NCBI GenBank assembly: GCA_029213165.1
Contig: JARGNO010000003.1
Span: forward strand, 31,307 to 95,306
DNA length: 64,000 nt
Direction: 5' to 3'
Source: Minwuia sp.
GTDB taxonomy: Bacteria; Pseudomonadota; Alphaproteobacteria; Minwuiales; Minwuiaceae
Below are positions 43,460-53,368 of the stretch, piece after piece. The notes under the pieces are model-generated. The model did not search any database, had not been told where the DNA came from, and was given only the letters and a program-made list of their open reading frames with translations. The position numbers were made by a program, and so were the translations under genes. Each line of letters opens with the position of its first letter. The first letter of the stretch is position 1.

Positions 43460-44634
43460 CCCGCACGAGACTGGCCATCGTCAGCAGTCACCCGATCCAG
43501 TACAACGCTCCACTGTTTCAGGAACTTGCCCGGAATTCGCCTCTGGAGATCCGGCTGTTCTATTGCTGGGAAGGGCCCGGCGGGACCATCGATCGCGAAT
43601 TTGGCCGCCAGGTCATCTGGGATATCCCCCTGCTGGACGGCTATGACTGGGAGATCGTGCCGAATGTGTCCGCCGATCCGGGCACACACCACTTCAACGG
43701 GCTGAACAATCCGGAGATGGTCGACAGGATCAGCCGCTGGCAACCGGATGCCGTTCTGGTCTACGGCTGGGCCTGGCGCACGAACCTTCGTGTCTTGCGG
43801 CATTTCCACGGTCAGACGCCGATATTGTTCCGCGGTGACTCTACCCTCGCCTCCGTGCGTGGTCCCCGTCTCAAACGGTGGCTCAGAAGGCCCGTGCTGA
43901 GGTGGGTCTACAGCCATGTCGACATTGCCCTGACACCAGGCACGCGCAACAGTGAATACCTTCGGCATATGGGTTTGCCGATGGACCGGATCAGCCATAT
44001 GCCGCATTCAATCGACACGGAGCGCTTTGGCACGACTTCCGGCGCCGTGCCGAACTTGCGCAATCACGAACGCGCACAGCTCGGAATTGGCGAGCACGAT
44101 CCGGTCTTTCTCTATGCAGGGAAGTTCGTTTCCCACAAGCGGGTGGATACACTGATCGATGCCTTCCGGAAGGTCGCCAATGCCGTCCCAGGCGCGCATC
44201 TGGTCCTGGCCGGCGACGGGGCAGGCAAAACGGCCCTGGATGCCCAGGCAAGGGACCTGTCCAATGTTCATTTCCCGGGCTTCAGGAACCAGAGCGCGAT
44301 GCCTGGCCTGTATCAGATGGCGGACGTATTCGTTCTGCCTTCCAGCAGCGAAACCTGGGGACTGAGCGTGAATGAGGCACTCACTGCAGGCTGCATGGCC
44401 ATTGCTAGCGATCAGGTTGGCTGCGCCCCCGACCTGCTCGCGGACACGACATATGGCCGGATTTTCCCTTGCGGCGATGTCGATACGCTGGCAAGGATCA
44501 TGATCTCGATCGCTGAAGATCCTGCTGCGCTGTATCTGAACGGTCGCCAGGCGGCCAAGGCAAGCAGCAACTGGTCGACATATGCGGCATCGACCGCCCT
44601 GCAGAGCGCCATTGCGAAACTGGTCCTTCATTGA
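43456..44634 (+). CDS. Glycosyltransferase family 4
   Basis: 392 residues from the TTG at 43456, again in a TTGA overlap; a GTG at 43420 is an alternative. RLAIVSSHPIQYNAPLFQELARN opens the acceptor domain. The donor domain has PVFLYAGKFVSHKRVDTLIDAF, VHFPGFRNQSAMPGLYQ and SSETWGLSVNEALTAGCMAIAS, a clear GT4 signature. The gene is followed after 10 bases by the AT-rich membrane protein gene. Confidence 0.83.
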   Translation: MTRTRLAIVSSHPIQYNAPLFQELARNSPLEIRLFYCWEGPGGTIDREFGRQVIWDIPLLDGYDWEIVPNVSADPGTHHFNGLNNPEMVDRISRWQPDAVLVYGWAWRTNLRVLRHFHGQTPILFRGDSTLASVRGPRLKRWLRRPVLRWVYSHVDIALTPGTRNSEYLRHMGLPMDRISHMPHSIDTERFGTTSGAVPNLRNHERAQLGIGEHDPVFLYAGKFVSHKRVDTLIDAFRKVANAVPGAHLVLAGDGAGKTALDAQARDLSNVHFPGFRNQSAMPGLYQMADVFVLPSSSETWGLSVNEALTAGCMAIASDQVGCAPDLLADTTYGRIFPCGDVDTLARIMISIAEDPAALYLNGRQAAKASSNWSTYAASTALQSAIAKLVLH

Positions 44635-44644
44635 GAGTAGCTAG

Positions 44645-46033
44645 ATGACCTCGACCGAGAATCTGCAGCATCCGTCAACCGAAATGCAGGCACCGACAAC
44701 GACATTGCCTGTAAACCTGATAGCCGGTGCCCTGACGACTGCCGTGGCGCTGGCTTTCGATGTCGAGATTCTGGCATCCATTGGACTTGGGCTGTTTGCC
44801 TATACACTTTTCTGGTTCGTCAATGCGACCGGCAAGGAAATAGCCATAGGTCCAGTCGTATCCATGATTGCTACGGCGCAATGGATTGTCGGACCCTATT
44901 TTGCGTATTATCATGACGCTGTGACCTACAAATATCGAATGTACGTCGATGAAGAGTCTTATTTTCTTTACGTTGTACCATCTTTGATTTTATTCGTTCT
45001 TTCTGTGCGAATTTTTTCACCAAACATCAACATAGATCAAATTAGAAATTACATAAACAGAACCTCAATTCTTAATTCGACAAATATTTATTACATTTTC
45101 CTGATCGGCGTAGTAGCACATATTGCCACGCCGAATTTGCCATTTTCATTGCGCTTCATACTTTTCCTCATTTCACAATTCACATTTATCGCATCCATCT
45201 ACATGATGGTTCTTCGAATAAAATTTCGATGGGTATGCCTTTCAATATCATTCATCCTTCTCGCAAACAGCTCTCTGGAATACAGTTTTTTTCATATCCT
45301 CCTGCTTTGGTCAGCCCTCATCGCGTCATATGTTTGTGCGGAACTGAGAATAAAATTCCGAACAAAATTCCTTGTCTTCCTTGGCTGTATCCTGCTCGTT
45401 ACTCAACTACAGGCAGCCAAGTCAGAATATCGCCTCCGCATCATTCAGGATCCGAGCAAATCCGGGATATTCACACTGATGGATGCAATGGTTGAGAACT
45501 CCCTTTTTCAGAATTCCGAGTTTTCTTCAGCCAGCACAACGGGTGGAGCACTGAACGCTCGCCTGAATCAGGGATGGATCATCAGCGCCGTGATGAGTTA
45601 TGTTCCTGCAGTTCATGATTTTGAAAACGGCGATACAATATTACGCGCACTTCAGGAAAGTCTCCTGCCTAGATTCTTGTTTGAAAAACGCGCCGTGAAT
45701 GTATCCGACGGATTTGAGAAATATACCGGACTCAGAGTTTCGAATGATACTTCATTTGGAATCAGCATTGTCGGCGAGGCATGGGCGAATTTTGGCTATT
45801 ACGGCATCTTTTTCATGGGAATATTTGGGGCGTTCTATGGATCAATCATTCGATTGACATTCATCATTGCACGACGATTCCCGACCGTGATCTTCTGGAT
45901 ACCCTTGATCTTTCTTCAGGCCACCAAGGCCGAGACCGAAACCGTCGTCGTGCTGAACCACATCGTGAAGTCGGGTGCCCTGGTCGCGATGATCTATATC
46001 ATGGCCTACAAGGTCCTGAAGTGGCGCATCTGA
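44645..46033 (+). CDS. Multi-span Wzy/WaaL-like membrane protein, AT-rich
   Basis: 462 residues with about ten to twelve hydrophobic segments from residue 20 on. A long polar loop (roughly residues 255-340) holds FSSASTTGGALNARLNQGW. This fits O-antigen polymerase or ligase-like proteins. Its presence beside an ABC exporter is unusual, since ABC-type glycans are finished in the cytosol. It could instead be a ligase. The stretch 44930-45700 is AT-rich relative to the neighbours, as is common for acquired polymerase genes. I would not call it wzy from sequence alone. Confidence 0.6.
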   Translation: MTSTENLQHPSTEMQAPTTTLPVNLIAGALTTAVALAFDVEILASIGLGLFAYTLFWFVNATGKEIAIGPVVSMIATAQWIVGPYFAYYHDAVTYKYRMYVDEESYFLYVVPSLILFVLSVRIFSPNINIDQIRNYINRTSILNSTNIYYIFLIGVVAHIATPNLPFSLRFILFLISQFTFIASIYMMVLRIKFRWVCLSISFILLANSSLEYSFFHILLLWSALIASYVCAELRIKFRTKFLVFLGCILLVTQLQAAKSEYRLRIIQDPSKSGIFTLMDAMVENSLFQNSEFSSASTTGGALNARLNQGWIISAVMSYVPAVHDFENGDTILRALQESLLPRFLFEKRAVNVSDGFEKYTGLRVSNDTSFGISIVGEAWANFGYYGIFFMGIFGAFYGSIIRLTFIIARRFPTVIFWIPLIFLQATKAETETVVVLNHIVKSGALVAMIYIMAYKVLKWRI

Positions 46034-46068
46034 CCTCCGTGTTTCGTGAGAGTGTGTAGCCGGACCGG

Positions 46069-47190
46069 ATGCGCATCTTCCTGTCATCGGGCAGTTTCGA
46101 CCGCAGCTACGGGGGGCCCGCCTATTCGGTTTCCAGACTCGGACGGGCGCTGGCCGACGCTGGTGTCAGTGTCGGGCTGTGGGCACCCGATGGCAGCGCC
46201 GTTCGATCCGATGTCGTCCGCGGCTCCGAACATCAGGGCATGGACAGACTGATCCGGCTGGAAGGCTCCCTGCAGGCAGCACTGGAAGCCTTTGGTAATG
46301 TCGATGTCTTTCATGACAGCGGCCTGTGGTGGTCGCACAATCATGCGATCAGCCGTCATGCGCGGCAGTCCGGGACTCCGGTCGTCGTCAGCACCCGTGG
46401 AATGCTTGCCCCCTGGGCGATGCGACACAAGCACTGGCGCAAGAAGGTTGCCTGGCAGCTTTATCAGCGCCGGGACCTGATGCATGCGGCTGCCATCCAC
46501 GCCACCTCGCCGGAGGAAGCCGGCCATGTTGCAGCCCTGAACCTCGGGCACACGGCCACGCTGATCCCGAATGGCGCCGATCTGCCGACAGAACTGCCAC
46601 CAACCGATACCGGCGACGGGAGGGCGCGCAGAACTGCTGTCTTCCTGGGTCGCCTGCATCCGGTCAAGGGACTGCCGCTGGCACTGGAGGCATGGCAACG
46701 GGTTCGCCCGGACGGCTGGGATTTCGCGATCGCCGGGCCGGATGAGGATGGCTATCGCGCCGTGTTGCAGGACCTGATCGCGAAGCTGGCCCTTGACGAC
46801 TGCGTCAGGCTGACCGGCGCTGTTGATGGCGATGCCAAGACCGACCTGTTGCGCAGGGCCGATCTGTTCCTGCTGCCCAGCCATTCCGAGAGTTTCGGGA
46901 TGGTGGTTGCGGAGGCTCTGGCCCACAGCCTGCCCGTTTTGACCACTCATGCGGTTCCATGGCCGGATCTGGAACGGACAGACTGCGGATGGCGCGTGCC
47001 GGCAAGTGTCTCGGGGCTAGCTGACGGGCTTTCTGCCGCCACGGCCCTGTCCGATCAGGAAAGGGCTGCCATGGGTGACCGGGGACATGACCTGATCCGC
47101 ACCCAGTACAGTTGGGAATCGGTGGCGCGGCGGTTTCTCGATCTCTATTCATCCGTTCTGACCGGTTTCAACACAGGGAAAGTTGCATGA
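46069..47190 (+). CDS. Glycosyltransferase family 4
   Basis: 373 residues. The N-terminal part MRIFLSSGSFDRSYGGPAYSVSRLGRAL is a GT4 acceptor domain; STRGMLAPWAMRHKHWRKKVAWQLYQR is a segment typical of enzymes in exopolysaccharide loci. The donor half has AVFLGRLHPVKGLPLALEAW and the EX7E region SHSESFGMVVAEALAHSLPVLT. Base composition returns to the GC-rich norm here. It overlaps the carbamoyltransferase gene by 4 bp. Confidence 0.85.
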   Translation: MRIFLSSGSFDRSYGGPAYSVSRLGRALADAGVSVGLWAPDGSAVRSDVVRGSEHQGMDRLIRLEGSLQAALEAFGNVDVFHDSGLWWSHNHAISRHARQSGTPVVVSTRGMLAPWAMRHKHWRKKVAWQLYQRRDLMHAAAIHATSPEEAGHVAALNLGHTATLIPNGADLPTELPPTDTGDGRARRTAVFLGRLHPVKGLPLALEAWQRVRPDGWDFAIAGPDEDGYRAVLQDLIAKLALDDCVRLTGAVDGDAKTDLLRRADLFLLPSHSESFGMVVAEALAHSLPVLTTHAVPWPDLERTDCGWRVPASVSGLADGLSAATALSDQERAAMGDRGHDLIRTQYSWESVARRFLDLYSSVLTGFNTGKVA

Positions 47191-48938
47191 TCATCCTTGG
47201 CGTGAACGCCTTTCACGGTGACAGCTCGGCCTGTCTGGTCCGTGACGGCAAACTGGTCGCCGCGCTGGAAGAGGAACGCCTGCGCCGGGTCAAGCACTGG
47301 GCGGGCTTCCCCTCGGAATCCATTCGCTACTGCCTGGACGAAGCAGGTCTGAAGATCGGCGACGTCGATGTGCTGGCCGTCAATCAGGACAGCAAGGCCA
47401 GCCTGCCGCGCAAGATCGGCTATGTGCTGCGCAAGCGGCCGGACCTGAGCCTGGTGCTGGACCGCATCCGCAATCGCCATGCCCGGCGCAGCCTGCCCGA
47501 ACTGATTGACGACGCCTTTCCTGGGGAGAAATTCGGGGGCGAGATCCGGAATATCGAGCACCATCGCGCGCATCTGTCATCCGCGTTCCACGTCTCGCCG
47601 TTCGAGGAAGCGACGGTCATTTCCGTCGACGGGTTCGGCGATTTCTCCAGCGGGGCCTGGGGCATCGGGCGCGGAACGGATATCAGCATGGAGGGGAAGG
47701 TCTATTTCCCCCACTCGCTGGGTATCTTCTATCAGGCGCTGACGCAGTATCTCGGCTTCCGACACTATGGCGACGAGTACAAGGTCATGGGTCTGGCCCC
47801 CTATGGCCAGCCGACCCTGATGGACGCGATGCGCCAGATCGTGAAGCTGCAGACGGATGGCGGATACCAGCTCAACCTCAGCTACTTCCGCCACCACAAG
47901 GAAGGCGTGCAGTACGAGTGGAAATCAGGCATTCCGGAGGTCGGAACCCTGTTCTCTGACGCGCTGGAAGACCTGCTGGGTCCGACCCGGGAGCCGAAGG
48001 CGGAGATCAGCCAGCGGCACTATGACATCGCCCGCTCTGTCCAGGCGATGTACGAGGAAGCCTTCTTCAACCTGCTGAATACCCTGCAACCCCGCCATGG
48101 GCTGAAGACACTTTGTCTGGCCGGAGGCTGCGCCATGAATTCCGTCGCCAACGGCAAGGTCCGGCGCCAGACAGCCTACCAGAAGGTCTATATCCAGTCC
48201 GCCGCGGGCGATGCAGGTGGCGCCATCGGCGCAGCCTATGCCGCCTGGCATGACACAGGGGCTCCGCGCGGCTTCGTCATGGATCATGCCTATTGGGGAC
48301 CGGCCTATGGTGTGGAAACCGTGGAAGCCGTGCTGCGCGACAACCAGGACGCCATCGCGACCGCCAACTGTACCGTCACGATCCACGCCCGGCAGAGTGA
48401 CCTCTATACCCATACAGCGAAGGCCATTGCCGATGGCAAGGTCATCGGCTGGTTCCAGGGCCGGCTGGAATGGGGACCGCGGGCGCTGGGCAACCGTTCC
48501 ATTCTCTGCGACCCACGCCGGGGCGACATGAAGGCGGTACTGAACGCCAAGATCAAGAAGCGGGAGAGTTTTCGCCCCTTCGCGCCTTCGATCCTTTCAG
48601 AACATGTCCCGGACTGGTTCGAGGAGGATGACAATGTCCCCTTCATGATGCAGGTCTTCCAGATCCGCGAGCCCAGGCGTGCCGAAATTCCGGCAGTCAC
48701 CCATGTCGATGGTTCCGGACGGCTGCAGACCGTGCACCAGTCGGCCAACCCACGCTATCACGCACTGATCTCCGCATTTCACGACCTGACGGGTGTGCCG
48801 ATCCTGCTGAACACCTCGTTCAACGAGAACGAGCCGGTGGTCTGCCACCCGCAGGAAGCACTGGACTGCTTCCTGCGCACCGACATGGATGTCCTGGTTC
48901 TGGGCGACACCATCATCGAGCGTCAACGCGACACCTGA
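47187..48938 (+). CDS. NodU/CmcH-type carbamoyltransferase
   Basis: 583 residues from the ATG at 47187; the ORF track starts 25 residues early. The Kae1-like domain has NAFHGDSSACLVRDGKLVAALEEERLRRVKHWAGFP, HHRAHLSSAFHVSPF and CLAGGCAMNSVANGKV; the C-terminal YrdC-related part has LEWGPRALGNRSILCDPR. Such enzymes transfer carbamoyl from carbamoyl phosphate to a hydroxyl, as NodU does on Nod factors. Here the likely target is a sugar of the polysaccharide. It is the last + strand gene and ends three bases from the convergent cysG. Confidence 0.88.
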   Translation: MIILGVNAFHGDSSACLVRDGKLVAALEEERLRRVKHWAGFPSESIRYCLDEAGLKIGDVDVLAVNQDSKASLPRKIGYVLRKRPDLSLVLDRIRNRHARRSLPELIDDAFPGEKFGGEIRNIEHHRAHLSSAFHVSPFEEATVISVDGFGDFSSGAWGIGRGTDISMEGKVYFPHSLGIFYQALTQYLGFRHYGDEYKVMGLAPYGQPTLMDAMRQIVKLQTDGGYQLNLSYFRHHKEGVQYEWKSGIPEVGTLFSDALEDLLGPTREPKAEISQRHYDIARSVQAMYEEAFFNLLNTLQPRHGLKTLCLAGGCAMNSVANGKVRRQTAYQKVYIQSAAGDAGGAIGAAYAAWHDTGAPRGFVMDHAYWGPAYGVETVEAVLRDNQDAIATANCTVTIHARQSDLYTHTAKAIADGKVIGWFQGRLEWGPRALGNRSILCDPRRGDMKAVLNAKIKKRESFRPFAPSILSEHVPDWFEEDDNVPFMMQVFQIREPRRAEIPAVTHVDGSGRLQTVHQSANPRYHALISAFHDLTGVPILLNTSFNENEPVVCHPQEALDCFLRTDMDVLVLGDTIIERQRDT

Positions 48939-48941
48939 AGC

Positions 48942-50372
48942 TCATACGGCCTTTGCCACAGGGTCCACGCGGCGCAGTTCCCTGCATGTGTCCTGCCGCA
49001 GGACCTCCCCCATCAGGACCAGGGAAGGCTGTTCTTGATCAAGTTCACCGATCGAAGTCGCGGCCTCAGCCAGTGTCGAATGCACCCAGGCCTCATCGGG
49101 TCGGGAAATGCTGACCCCGACTGATACGGGTGTCGAGGCACAGGCGCCCCGCGCCATGGCCTCCGCACTGAAGGCCGCCAGGCGGCCACGCCCCATGTAG
49201 AGTGCGATGGTCGTCCGCTCGGAAGCGACCGCCTGCCAGTCGATCTCCGCCGGGCCGTCTCCTCTCCCATGACCTGAAACATAAAGAAGCTGCCGACCGA
49301 AATGCCGGTCGGTCAGTGTCTTGCCGATGCTGGCCGCAGCCGCCGAGGCGGTGGTGATGCCAGGCACGATGCTGACATCAATCCCGGCGTCTCGCAGTGC
49401 CCGCACCTCTTCCCCGCCACGGCTGAAGATTGCAGGGTCTCCCGCCTTCAGCCGGACAACGTGCTTCCCCTCCCCCGCGAACCGGATCATCAGACGATTG
49501 ATCTCTTCCTGCTTGCAGGATGGACGCCCGCCGCGCTTGCCAACCGGCATCCGCTGCGCCTCCCGCCGGGCCAGTTCCAGGATATCGTCGGAAACCAGTG
49601 CGTCGAACAGCACCACATCCGCATCCTGCAGCGCCCGGATCGCCTTCACAGTCAGCAGATCCGGATCACCCGGACCGGCGCCGACCAGCGTGACCCGCCC
49701 GCTCTCTCCCCCGAAGACCGGCATGGCATCGTTCGCGACTGCCGGCAGTTCCGCGCCGGACATTGCGGTGTCGGCAAAGCGGGTCCACCAGGCGCGGCGC
49801 AGGCTGGGCAGTGGCAGCGCAGTCCTGACCGTTGCACGCATCGCCCGCGCCCACATACCCCATGCGCCAAGGTTGCGCGGCAGCAGACGCTCCACCTTCT
49901 GCCGGATCGCCTGCCCCAGAACCGGGGCGGTGCCATCGGTGGAGATACCAACCACGACAGGCGAACGATTGACGATGGATCCGAACTGCACGGTGCAGAA
50001 CGCCGGGCGGTCGATCTGGTTGATCGGCACACCCCGTGCGACCGCCGCATCAAACAGCGCCCTTGCCTGCGTCTCCGCCTCGACATCCGCGACGACCAGC
50101 GCGAACTCCGACAGCCGGGCAAGGACGGCATCGAATTCCGACCGCAGCAGCGCATGCTGCATGATCAACGCCCTGACTTCCGCGACCGGGCGTTCGGCAA
50201 CCAGCGTCGGCACCGCTCCGGTAGCCAGCAGCAGTTCCAGCTTCCACGCCACGGCTTCGGAGCCACCGACAACCAGAACGGGGCGGTCCTGCAACCGATG
50301 GAACAAGGGCAGCACAGCGATCGGCGCGATGCGCTCCACCGCTTTCTCAGACAGCTTCCGCGACCTGCGCAT
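48942..50372 (-). CDS. cysG: Sirohaem synthase (multifunctional)
   Basis: 476 residues. The N-terminal half is precorrin-2 dehydrogenase/ferrochelatase (PVLVVGGSEAVAWKLELLLATGA). The C-terminal half is uroporphyrinogen-III C-methyltransferase (VTLVGAGPGDPDLLTVKAIRALQDADVVLFD, then VVRLKAGDPAIFSRGGEE and VPGITTASAAAA). It makes sirohaem for the nitrite reductase encoded three genes upstream in the same operon. A start at the ATG at 50372 overlaps nasA by 26 bp; a GTG at 50339, after the nasA stop, would give a more usual N-terminus. It ends three bases from the carbamoyltransferase. Confidence 0.9.
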   Translation of the reverse strand: MRRSRKLSEKAVERIAPIAVLPLFHRLQDRPVLVVGGSEAVAWKLELLLATGAVPTLVAERPVAEVRALIMQHALLRSEFDAVLARLSEFALVVADVEAETQARALFDAAVARGVPINQIDRPAFCTVQFGSIVNRSPVVVGISTDGTAPVLGQAIRQKVERLLPRNLGAWGMWARAMRATVRTALPLPSLRRAWWTRFADTAMSGAELPAVANDAMPVFGGESGRVTLVGAGPGDPDLLTVKAIRALQDADVVLFDALVSDDILELARREAQRMPVGKRGGRPSCKQEEINRLMIRFAGEGKHVVRLKAGDPAIFSRGGEEVRALRDAGIDVSIVPGITTASAAAASIGKTLTDRHFGRQLLYVSGHGRGDGPAEIDWQAVASERTTIALYMGRGRLAAFSAEAMARGACASTPVSVGVSISRPDEAWVHSTLAEAATSIGELDQEQPSLVLMGEVLRQDTCRELRRVDPVAKAV

Positions 50373-53019
50373 TGCTCAGCAGCCTCCCGATCTCGCTCTG
50401 GCACGACCCGCATCCGGTTCCCGCGCCCGTGACCTTACCAACAGCCTGGACACTGCAGGCACCACCTGCGACTGCCGCGCTGATGGCGCGGGTGCCCACG
50501 TTGTTGCAGGCACAGACCATGACCCCGGGCCCCGCGTTCGCGTCTGCCGGGCGACCGGCCAGCAGACGGGCACGTTGCGCAACCTCGTCGAATGTCTCGC
50601 CGAGACAGGAGAGCAGCCATTCACGCTCGACAGCGACCGGGGCAGGGGCGGCGAGGAACGCGCCGATCAACCGGTTCCGTCGGAAGGCGGCCAGCCGATA
50701 GAGGCCGAGGTGGTTGTCCAGAAACTGCAACCGCTCCAGCCCGTCCCCGGATGCAAGGCCAAGGAAGCGGTCGGTCAGCCGGGATTCCGGAACATCGCCG
50801 CGCCCTGCGCATTCGAATCTGTAGCCAGCCCCTGACCGAACAGCGGCCCAATAGTCGGTGCCTGCAAGGTCGGGGCGTTCGAGACTGGCACCGAAACCGT
50901 ACCAGTCGGCCTCGTGGCGTTGCACCGACACGCGGGACGACTTCAGGGCGGGCTGACCGGACACGGGATCGACGACACCTCGCACCAGCGCATCGACTCT
51001 GGCCGTCACAGCCGTCTGGCCCGTCCAGTGCATCGGGCTGAAGACCGTGCCTGGCTGCTGCGCGTCCGTGATCAGTGCCCGCGCCACCAGCCGTCCGCAG
51101 TCATTCGAGAGCCGGACGAGATCTGCTGCCCTGATGCCTGTACGCTTCGCATCAGCCGGATGCAGCGCCACATACGGCTCAGCCAGATGCTGGGAGAGCC
51201 GGGCAGACCGGCCGGTGCGTGTCATCGTGTGCCATTGGTCCCGCACCCGCCCCGTGTTCAGGACGAAAGTCGCGGAATCTGCCCCAACCGGCGCAGGTGA
51301 AAGGGTCGGGACGAACCGTGCCTTCCGGTCAGGCGTAAAGAACCGGCCATCCGAGAGGATCTGTCCATCTTGGCGCGACGACTGGTTCGGGACCGGCCAT
51401 TGCACCGGCGACAGACGGTCAAACCCGCCGCGCCCCAGCCCGACAAGTCCGCCGATATCGAAATCACGCTGCCCGACATTGTCCAGGGCAGAGAGCCGGG
51501 CATGTTCGTCGAAGATCGCGGCAGGTCCGGAGTAATCGAAGGCCTGCCGGAACCCCATTGCCTTGGCGACATCACAGATGATGCGCCAGTCCGGGCGGGC
51601 TGCGCCGGGCAGCGGGCGAAAGCCGCGCTGCCGACTGATACGGCGTTCGGAGTTGGTGACGGTTCCGTCCTTCTCGCTCCAGCTCGCGGCAGGCATCAGG
51701 ACATCGGCAACTTCGACGGTATCGGTGCGCCGCTCGACATCGGACACGACGACCAGCGGACAGGCCTTCAGCGCGCGGCGCACCCGATCAGCATCCGGCA
51801 TGGTGACCGCCGGATTGGTGGCCATGATCCAGACAGCCCTGATCCGGCCGGCCTCGATCGCGTCGAACAGGTCAACCGCCTTCAGTCCGGCCCGCGTGGC
51901 CATGGCAGGGGCCTGCCAGAACCGCTGTACCCGCGCCCGGTCCTCCGGATTCTCGATCTCCATGTGTGCGGCAAGTTGGTTGGCAAGCCCGCCGACCTCC
52001 CGCCCCCCCATCGCGTTCGGTTGGCCGGTGATGGAGAATGGCCCCATGCCGGGACGCCCGACACGTCCGGTAAGCAGATGGCAATTGATGATGGCATTCA
52101 CCCGATCCGTGCCGTCTGCCGCCTGGTTCACTCCCTGACTGAAGACAGTCACGGTCTTGCGGTGCGCTGCAAACATTTCCCGGAACGCCGCAATCTGCGC
52201 CCGGCTGAGACCCGTCAGCGCTTCTGTCTCAGCCTGCTGCGTCACCTCGGCCGTGCGCAGGGCGTCTTCCAGCCCATTGGTATGCTGCGCCACGAAGGCC
52301 GCATCGGCATGTCCCTGCTCCGCCAGCCAGACGAGCAGATTGCTGAACAGCGCAACGTCGCCGCCGCTGCGGATCGGCAGGTGCAGATCTGCAAGTTCCG
52401 CCGTCGGTGTCCGTCGCGGGTCGATGACAACGATCTTCATTCCGGGTCGCGCATTCCGCGCCGCCAGCAGCCGCTGGAACAGCACCGGATGACACCAGGC
52501 CAGGTTGGAGCCAACCAGAACGACCAGATCCGCCTGCTCCAGATCCCCATAGGAAACCGGCACGACGTCGGCGCCGAAAGCCCGCTTGTGCCCAGCCACT
52601 GCGGAGGCCATGCAGAGACGGGAATTGGTGTCGATATTGCCCGAGCCGATGAAGCCCTTCATCAGCTTGTTGGCGACGTAGTAGTCCTCCGTCAGCAACT
52701 GGCCGGAAACATAGAAGGCGACCGAGTCGGGGCCATGTTCCGCGATCGTGCGACTGAATCCGTCCGCGACCCTTGCGATGGCTTCATCCCATGTTGCGGG
52801 CTGCCCATCGATCTCCGGTGCCAGCAGTCGCCCATCCAGCCCCAGGGTCTCCCCGAGCGCCGCCCCCTTCGAGCACAGACGACCGAAATTCGCCGGGTGA
52901 TCCGGATCCCCCTTTATCTCCACCGAGCCATCGGGTCTGGCGGTGGCCAGCACGCCACAGCCCACCCCGCAATAGGGGCAGGTGGTGCGCACGATGGGGG
53001 ACGCGGCGCTGTCAGGCAT
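50347..53019 (-). CDS. nasA: Assimilatory nitrate reductase catalytic subunit
   Basis: 890 residues from the ATG at 53019, which overlaps the nirD stop by 8 bp. A [4Fe-4S] site is near the N-terminus (TCPYCGVGCGV, then RLCSKGAAL). The molybdopterin guanine dinucleotide domains follow (FYVSGQLLTEDYYVANKLMKGF; GSNLAWCHPVLFQRLL). A BFD-like [2Fe-2S] domain ends the protein (VMVCACNNVGT, TGCGSCQSEIG). There is no signal peptide, so it reduces nitrate to nitrite in the cytosol. The extra C-terminal cluster suggests electrons arrive through an iron-sulfur partner. No separate diaphorase is encoded here. Confidence 0.94.
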   Translation of the reverse strand: MPDSAASPIVRTTCPYCGVGCGVLATARPDGSVEIKGDPDHPANFGRLCSKGAALGETLGLDGRLLAPEIDGQPATWDEAIARVADGFSRTIAEHGPDSVAFYVSGQLLTEDYYVANKLMKGFIGSGNIDTNSRLCMASAVAGHKRAFGADVVPVSYGDLEQADLVVLVGSNLAWCHPVLFQRLLAARNARPGMKIVVIDPRRTPTAELADLHLPIRSGGDVALFSNLLVWLAEQGHADAAFVAQHTNGLEDALRTAEVTQQAETEALTGLSRAQIAAFREMFAAHRKTVTVFSQGVNQAADGTDRVNAIINCHLLTGRVGRPGMGPFSITGQPNAMGGREVGGLANQLAAHMEIENPEDRARVQRFWQAPAMATRAGLKAVDLFDAIEAGRIRAVWIMATNPAVTMPDADRVRRALKACPLVVVSDVERRTDTVEVADVLMPAASWSEKDGTVTNSERRISRQRGFRPLPGAARPDWRIICDVAKAMGFRQAFDYSGPAAIFDEHARLSALDNVGQRDFDIGGLVGLGRGGFDRLSPVQWPVPNQSSRQDGQILSDGRFFTPDRKARFVPTLSPAPVGADSATFVLNTGRVRDQWHTMTRTGRSARLSQHLAEPYVALHPADAKRTGIRAADLVRLSNDCGRLVARALITDAQQPGTVFSPMHWTGQTAVTARVDALVRGVVDPVSGQPALKSSRVSVQRHEADWYGFGASLERPDLAGTDYWAAVRSGAGYRFECAGRGDVPESRLTDRFLGLASGDGLERLQFLDNHLGLYRLAAFRRNRLIGAFLAAPAPVAVEREWLLSCLGETFDEVAQRARLLAGRPADANAGPGVMVCACNNVGTRAISAAVAGGACSVQAVGKVTGAGTGCGSCQSEIGRLLSNAQVAEAV

Positions 53020-53368
53020 CCGCGCCCACCGCGCCTGCCCGCAGGCAATCGCCACTCAGCAGGATACGGCCATCCTCGACGCGGGTGGGGTAGGTTGTGA
53101 CCCGACCGCTGTCCGCCCCCTGCGCCTCCCCCGACTCCAGGCTGATGACCCAGTTGTGCAACGGACAGGTGACGGACGCCCCATGCACGATGCCCTGGCT
53201 CAGCGGTCCCTGCTTGTGCGGGCAACGGTCCTCCAGCGCGAAGACCTGGTCATCGACCGTACGGAATACCGCAATGCAGCCCTGGGGCAGGCGCAATACG
53301 CGCCCGCCACGGCGCGGGACATCATCAAGTGCCGCAATGTCCAGCCAGCGTTCTGTGGTGTGCTGCAT
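53012..53368 (-). CDS. nirD: Nitrite reductase small subunit, Rieske type
   Basis: 118 residues, a single Rieske domain. Both cluster-ligand pairs are present, CPH in LEDRCPHKQGPLSQG and CPLH in VTCPLHNWVISLESG, so it probably keeps a [2Fe-2S] cluster, unlike the Cys/His-less enterobacterial NirD. It partners NirB in reducing nitrite to ammonium. The start and the nirB stop overlap by one base, and its stop overlaps nasA, so expression is tightly coupled. Confidence 0.92.
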   Translation of the reverse strand: MQHTTERWLDIAALDDVPRRGGRVLRLPQGCIAVFRTVDDQVFALEDRCPHKQGPLSQGIVHGASVTCPLHNWVISLESGEAQGADSGRVTTYPTRVEDGRILLSGDCLRAGAVGADA

